The notes under the pieces: generated by a model
Databases searched by the model: none
What the model was told of the DNA's origin: nothing
The model's input: the letters and a program-made list of their open reading frames with translations, nothing else
Program-made: the position numbers and the translations under genes
From: Anaerolineales bacterium
GTDB lineage: Bacteria > Chloroflexota > Anaerolineae > Anaerolineales > UBA4823
Length of the DNA: 9,465 nucleotides
NCBI GenBank assembly: GCA_026415275.1
Contig: JAOAHK010000060.1
Span: forward strand, 1-9,465
Direction: 5' to 3'
In this document: one piece after another, positions 6,308-9,465 of the stretch
Layout of the letters: every line of letters begins with the position of its first letter
Position numbering within the stretch: position 1 is the first letter of the stretch

Positions 6308-7189
6308 ATGAAATATCAGAATGCTCTTAAATGGCTCATCCCACCCATCTTCAGCTTGGCGTTAATCGCTGCGCTAGGCGGTCTATTACCCGCCGAGGGA
6401 ACGCCCTACCCGCTGATCACCTTCCGCGGCGAGGAAGTGACCATTAACGCCCGCGGCTTATACTACTGGGATACGGTCAGTTCCGCCGCCCAAATGCAAG
6501 CCAACGACCTGGTCACGTTCGTGCTCGGCTTGCCCCTGCTGGCGATTTCCTTCTGGCTGACCTTGCGTGGCTCCTTGCGCGGACGATTGTTGCTGGCAGG
6601 TACACTGGGCTTCATTCTCTACACCTACATGAGCATGTGTTTTGGCGCAGCATACAACCCGCTGTTTCTGGTCTATGTGGCGCTGTTCAGTTTGAGCTTG
6701 TTCGCCTTTGTGTTGGTGATGATGTCCTTTGATATCCCCTCTCTGCCGGCCCATTTTTCCGACAAACTACCCCGCGGGTGGATTGCCGCGTTGCTCTTCT
6801 TTGCGGCTGGATTCTTGCTCTTAGCTTGGCTAGGACGCATTGCTGCCACTTTTGCCCCAGGCGCAGTTCCCGCGCTGGAGAATACAACCAGCATGTTCAT
6901 CCAAGCCATGGATCTGGGGATTGTTGTGCCAACTTGTATCCTTTCGGGCATCCTCTTGCTCCGCCGCGATCCTTGGGGTTACCTGCTTGCTTCGGTGGGG
7001 ATGCTGAAATTCCTCACCTTGGGTGTGGCCGTCAGTTTGATGGGGTTGAATATGTGGCGAGTTGGAGTGCCAATCAGTGTCGTGGAGTTGGTCATTTTCC
7101 CGACCATCGCGCTTACCAATGTATTGATGACAATCATCTTGCTCAAGAACATCACTTCAGCAGCACAGGGGAATGTATTGAAAACTTGA
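6308..7189 (+). CDS. Uncharacterised 8-helix integral membrane protein
   Basis: Encodes 293 residues from ATG 6308. An in-frame ATG at 6290 would add six residues (MKNKCP) and overlap the preceding ORF by 11 bp; neither start has a strong ribosome site, and 6308, 8 bp past the upstream stop, gives a conventional N-terminus. Counting from 6290, hydrophobic segments lie at about 14-34, 72-92, 97-117, 124-147, 163-183, 205-224, 229-251 and 262-285, with a polar outer loop (35-71) after helix 1. The stretch from QAMDLGIVVP through LLRRDPWGYLLASVGMLK (205-240) looks like the conserved core of a family of unnamed membrane proteins I recall from Actinobacteria and Chloroflexota. No transport or enzyme motif is visible. 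It is probably the last gene of the flavodoxin cluster and could be a membrane partner or sensor; function is unknown. Confidence 0.85.
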   Translation: MKYQNALKWLIPPIFSLALIAALGGLLPAEGTPYPLITFRGEEVTINARGLYYWDTVSSAAQMQANDLVTFVLGLPLLAISFWLTLRGSLRGRLLLAGTLGFILYTYMSMCFGAAYNPLFLVYVALFSLSLFAFVLVMMSFDIPSLPAHFSDKLPRGWIAALLFFAAGFLLLAWLGRIAATFAPGAVPALENTTSMFIQAMDLGIVVPTCILSGILLLRRDPWGYLLASVGMLKFLTLGVAVSLMGLNMWRVGVPISVVELVIFPTIALTNVLMTIILLKNITSAAQGNVLKT

Positions 7190-7191
7190 TC

Positions 7192-7334
7192 ACATTCCAC
7201 CCTCCCCCCCTACCCCACAAGGCGAGGGGAGAACAGACTGGAATCGCAGGCGTCCTCGCCTGCGAACACTGCGGACGGGGACGTCCGCCCTCCGATGCCC
7301 TCATCCTTAACCCCTTTCCCAGCGGGAGAGGGGG
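7192..7334. repeat. Cluster of GC-rich palindromes between convergent genes
   Basis: This noncoding stretch contains successive hairpins. TCGCAGGCG / CGCCTGCGA (7244-7252 and 7257-7265) is a perfect 9-bp stem with a 4-nt loop. GCGGACG / CGTCCGC (7271-7277 and 7282-7288) is 7 bp with a 4-nt loop. CCCCTTTCCC / GGGAGAGGGG (7311-7320 and 7324-7333) is 10 bp with one T-G pair and a 3-nt loop. An imperfect CTCCCC / GGGGAG pair (7202-7207 and 7226-7231) lies at the left. The outer elements share a C-rich then GNGAGGGG pattern, as if two related copies flank the central hairpins. It looks like REP- or MITE-like dispersed repeats; copies elsewhere cannot be seen here. None has a U-tract, though they may still terminate or stabilise the convergent transcripts. 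Confidence 0.7.
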
Positions 7335-7353
7335 ATAGAGGTGGATTGATTGC

Positions 7354-7572
7354 TTAGGAAGTTTTAAGCTTTATGGTAAAGGAGGGCCCTTCAAAGCCGA
7401 TTTCCTTGTGTGAGCCATCGCAAAGCGGCTTTTCTTTGGATGCCCCACAACGGCAAAACGATATTAAAGGCCTTTCGATCACTTGCTCCTGTCCGTTCTC
7501 ATCCACCAGCACCAGAGGTCCGGGGAGTTTCATCGAGCCATTTTTGCGTAGCTCTATGGTTATCTCAGCCAT
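7354..7572 (-). CDS. CDGSH iron-sulfur domain protein (mitoNEET-like)
   Basis: A 72-residue protein that should bind a labile [2Fe-2S] cluster through three Cys and one His. The full family motif is present in FCRCGASKEKPLCDGSH: Cys40, Cys42, Cys51 and His55, in the pattern C-X-C-X2-S-X3-P-X-C-D-G-S-H. The N-terminal half (ITIELRKNGSMKLPGPLVLVD) is the short beta region usual in bacterial single-domain forms. The start is ATG 7572, with GGAGG 8 nt upstream; an in-frame TTG at 7587 would overlap that ribosome site and is not preferred. No membrane anchor is present, so the protein is soluble, with a likely role in electron transfer or Fe-S cluster handling. It is monocistronic, convergent with the membrane-protein gene and divergent from the kinase gene. 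Confidence 0.93.
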   Translation of the reverse strand: MAEITIELRKNGSMKLPGPLVLVDENGQEQVIERPLISFCRCGASKEKPLCDGSHKEIGFEGPSFTIKLKTS

Positions 7573-7615
7573 ATCTGTTTCCTCCAAATGCTTAGATTGT
7601 GAAAATTCTTGTCAT

Positions 7616-7621
7616 ATTATA
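7616..7621 (-). promoter_or_regulatory. -10 element of the CDGSH gene promoter
   Basis: A perfect TATAAT is read on the - strand, predicting transcription from about 7609 and a 37-nt leader before the CDGSH ATG. The -35 region (about 7639-7644) matches consensus poorly, suggesting a weak or activator-dependent promoter. Confidence 0.6.
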
Positions 7622-7735
7622 CCGAGTTCTGATGATTTCGATGCAGAGGGTGTGGAATAACTTATCGCAAGATGATAAAGTCCTCCACCAAGGTTAGCGA
7701 GGGTTACGAGTATAATTCAATATGTGACCGAGTTC
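7621..7735. repeat. Two copies of a short direct repeat in the divergent promoter region
   Basis: ACCGAGTTC occurs at 7621-7629 and 7727-7735, and each copy is followed by a loosely similar continuation (TGATGATTTCGATG against ATCGTTGATTGTCGAT). Copy 1 abuts the CDGSH -10 element; copy 2 lies at the predicted transcript start of the kinase gene. They could be shared operator sites or chance similarity. The intervening sequence holds only a weak TTATC/GATAA inverted repeat (7662-7678). Confidence 0.4.
7711..7716 (+). promoter_or_regulatory. Possible -10 element of the kinase-peptidase operon
   Basis: There is a perfect TATAAT on the + strand, 62 bp before the kinase ATG. No good -35 hexamer is present at 16-18 bp upstream, so this would need an activator or be weak. 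The predicted leader is about 56 nt. Confidence 0.45.
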
Positions 7736-7778
7736 ATCGTTGATTGTCGATCATGATTAATGTCGCCTTCTCAAGATT

Positions 7779-8792
7779 ATGGTTTTATCACCAAGCGCAG
7801 TCTTTGTCGGACGCTTACAACGGGACTTTCTCCTTCTAGGAGATGGACAAACATTTGAAGACCAAATGGGGGGAAACGCGCTTTATTCAGCAGTGGGATG
7901 GAAACTCTGGCAGAAAGATCGTGTTGCAGGTATTGTCGCTCGGGTAGGCGAGGATTATCCGTTAGAATGGTTGAATGAAGTTGAGCAAAGAGGGTTGGAT
8001 ATTCAAGGGATAAGGGTGGAAAAACGACCGATCGATGTGCGGGCGTTCTATTATTATCATGATCTGGAAACCTACTCACAAGAATATGTCGTTTTACATT
8101 ATGCTCATCATCGTTTGCCCTTCCCTAAAGCGCTGATGGGGTATCAACCGCCCCTGTCTTATCCAGATAGCCGCACACAAAGCCAGCCGCTCACGTTGCG
8201 TTCGACCGATTTGCCTAAATTGTATCTGGACGCTACGGCAGCTCATGTTGCTCCGATTGACTATCTAACGCATAATCTCCTTCCCTCTCTGTTGCGCCAA
8301 GGATTAGTCACGAGTCTTACCTTAGCTCCATCACCGGGCTATATGACGCCGACATTCCTGACCGATATGCCCCAAATTTTGCGCGGATTAACAGCATTTC
8401 TGCCAAGTGATGAGGATTTGCGCAATCTATTCAAAGAGCGTACAACCGATCTTTTAGAAATGCTCGACGCTTTAGGGGAATTTGTTGAGATCATTGTTGT
8501 CCGTCAACGTGGATTGAGCCAGTTGGTGTATGATGCTCGCAGCCGAAACCGCTGGTTTGTTCCACCCTATCCTGCACGCACGATTTCTTTGCACGGCACA
8601 GGAGATGTTTTTTGTGGTGGCTTTTTGGCTGGCTTCTGTAAAACCTATGATCCGCTTGAGGCAGCTTTGTATGGCAATGTTGCTGCTTCGATTGCCTCAG
8701 AAGGGATTGGTGTTTTTTATGCCTTAGATTGCGAACCTCGTTTACCTCTCGCTCGATTGGAGTCGTTGCGACAAGCGGTGCGCAAATTATGA
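7779..8792 (+). CDS. PfkB/ribokinase-like carbohydrate or nucleoside kinase
   Basis: A 337-residue protein of the PfkB family, which transfers phosphate from ATP to a hydroxyl of a sugar or nucleoside. The N-terminal VGRLQRDFLL (residues 10-19, Asp16) and the glycine pair in DQMGGNALYSAVG (28-40) match the substrate-binding region. IVARVGEDYPLEWLNEVEQRGLDIQGIRV (52-80) is the usual GxVGxDxxGxxxxxxLxxxGVD-like stretch. FLPSDEDLRNLF (208-218) is the equivalent of the 'xPNxxE' segment. HGTGDVFCGGFLAG (272-285) holds the catalytic base Asp276 and the anion hole, but lacks the usual D-T-T before GAGD and has Thr instead of Ala. The start has no clear ribosome site, and an in-frame TAA at 7758 limits alternatives. 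It overlaps the peptidase gene by ATGA. Substrate is unknown; the divergent motif argues for an atypical one. Confidence 0.86.
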   Translation: MVLSPSAVFVGRLQRDFLLLGDGQTFEDQMGGNALYSAVGWKLWQKDRVAGIVARVGEDYPLEWLNEVEQRGLDIQGIRVEKRPIDVRAFYYYHDLETYSQEYVVLHYAHHRLPFPKALMGYQPPLSYPDSRTQSQPLTLRSTDLPKLYLDATAAHVAPIDYLTHNLLPSLLRQGLVTSLTLAPSPGYMTPTFLTDMPQILRGLTAFLPSDEDLRNLFKERTTDLLEMLDALGEFVEIIVVRQRGLSQLVYDARSRNRWFVPPYPARTISLHGTGDVFCGGFLAGFCKTYDPLEAALYGNVAASIASEGIGVFYALDCEPRLPLARLESLRQAVRKL

Positions 8793-9465
8793 AATGGAAC
8801 CCATCTCCCCACCTTTTGGAACGTATCCTCAATCTGGCGATTCAGATCCAGCGTATTCCTGCTCCTACATTCCACGAGTCAGAACGTGGGAGTTTTGTTT
8901 TGGAACGATTTCGAGCCGAGTCTGTCGATTCGGTTTTTGCTGATCCAGTCGGTAATGTCTACGCTTGGCGCAAAGGGGAAAGAAAAAAACTGCCAATCCT
9001 GATCTGTGCTCACTTGGATACCGTCTTTCCTGTGGAAATGAATCGAGCAGCGGTGTGGAAAGACGACCGTATCTATGGGCCGGGCATTGGGGATAACGCT
9101 TTAGGGGTCGCGGCGCTTTTTGGTGTATTGTGGGCGTTGGAAGAATATTCACTCCCCTGCCTCGGAGATCTGTGGTTGGTTGCCACAGTGTGCGAAGAAG
9201 GTTTAGGGAATTTACGCGGGATGCGCGCTGTGGTTGATCGTTTTGGAGAAGAGGTAGCAGCTTATTTGGTCTTAGAGGGTATGGCGTTAGGTCATGTTTA
9301 TCATCGTGCGCTAGGTGTTCATCGTTACCGCATTACGGTCGAGACCGCTGGTGGGCATGCATGGGTGAATTTTGGCAGTCCTTCGGCTGTCCATCACTTG
9401 GCGAAGGTGATTGTCGCCCTCGACTCTATCGCTCTACCGACTTCTCCGCGCAGCAGTCTTAACAT
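8789..9465 (+). CDS. M20-family zinc metallopeptidase, N-terminal part (3' end outside window)
   Basis: About 225 codons are visible, open to the window edge. The dinuclear zinc peptidase motifs occur in order. ICAHLDTVFP (residues 72-81) holds metal His75 and Asp77. YGPGIGDNALGV (96-107) holds bridging Asp102. VCEEGLGNLRG (134-144) holds catalytic Glu136 and metal Glu137, and VLEGM (161-165) carries a further acidic candidate ligand, Glu163. TAGGHAW (186-192) starts the lid/dimerisation domain. No signal peptide is present, so it is cytoplasmic. Members hydrolyse amino-acyl or peptide bonds (PepT, carboxypeptidase and aminoacylase groups); the exact substrate cannot be assigned. The ATG overlaps the kinase stop (8789-8792), implying coupled translation and a shared pathway, perhaps a salvage route. 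Confidence 0.92.
   Translation, partial: MKWNPSPHLLERILNLAIQIQRIPAPTFHESERGSFVLERFRAESVDSVFADPVGNVYAWRKGERKKLPILICAHLDTVFPVEMNRAAVWKDDRIYGPGIGDNALGVAALFGVLWALEEYSLPCLGDLWLVATVCEEGLGNLRGMRAVVDRFGEEVAAYLVLEGMALGHVYHRALGVHRYRITVETAGGHAWVNFGSPSAVHHLAKVIVALDSIALPTSPRSSLN

Noticed and set aside
7192..7334. CRISPR array or tRNA in the hairpin-rich stretch
   Set aside because: There are no regularly spaced identical repeats with unique spacers, and no cloverleaf or T-loop consensus; the structures are independent palindromes.
6778..7338. A 186-codon open frame on the + strand running through the membrane-protein gene and the palindrome cluster
   Set aside because: It overlaps the conserved membrane helices in another frame, its product is rich in Cys, His and Pro with no domain, and its end is made of repeat sequence.
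7573..7587. TTG at 7587 as the start of the CDGSH protein
   Set aside because: The ATG at 7572 has GGAGG at ideal distance, and the extra five codons would be made from that ribosome site itself.
7760..7786. ATG at 7760 as the kinase start
   Set aside because: It is in a different frame from the conserved kinase sequence and soon hits a stop; the family-like sequence begins just after ATG 7779.

Overview
The window looks like a piece of a Chloroflexota genome, probably class Anaerolineae or a relative. This is inferred from protein style only: a MalT-like LuxR regulator, a HemG-like flavodoxin, and a homocitrate synthase of the archaeal/thermophile type. No 16S rRNA or other phylogenetic marker is present, so the placement is tentative. 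Gene density is high. Most genes have recognisable sigma70-type promoters or Shine-Dalgarno sites, and gene ends carry simple hairpin terminators.

Region 1 (1-2333) is core metabolism and housekeeping RNA. The 3' third of metK (SAM synthetase) runs rightward and converges, across a shared hairpin, on a leftward homocitrate synthase gene carrying a C-terminal RAM (Lrp/AsnC ligand-binding) domain. Upstream of that synthase is the most interesting object in the window, an apparently complete transcription attenuator. It has a consensus promoter, a 28-codon leader ORF starting about 2 nt after the predicted transcript start and carrying three evenly spaced AAG (Lys) codons, a strong hairpin inside the leader ORF, and a GC-rich terminator ending against the synthase ribosome binding site. 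The distal arm of the leader hairpin can also pair with the terminator loop and 3' arm. Together these resemble a trp-type attenuator adapted to lysine. Just upstream on the same strand is the small SRP RNA gene (ffs) with its own near-consensus promoter and U-tract terminator.

Region 2 (2354-7189) is rightward. A large MalT-like signal-sensing regulator (STAND NTPase, helical repeats, LuxR-type HTH), ended by its own terminator, is followed by a compact cluster: a small 82-residue protein, a flavodoxin-domain protein with a Tat-type leader and a second well-placed internal start, a truncated nitroreductase-like gene, and an 8-helix membrane protein. The cluster is tightly spaced (one ATGA overlap), and it may be the regulator's target, though nothing in the sequence proves this.

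Region 3 (7190-7353) is a convergent intergenic stretch packed with GC-rich palindromes that look like dispersed repeat elements rather than a gene.

Region 4 (7354-9465) has a leftward CDGSH iron-sulfur protein, divergent from a rightward pair: a PfkB/ribokinase-like kinase overlapping by ATGA an M20 metallopeptidase that runs off the window. The divergent promoter region holds two copies of a short repeat, one beside each -10 element.
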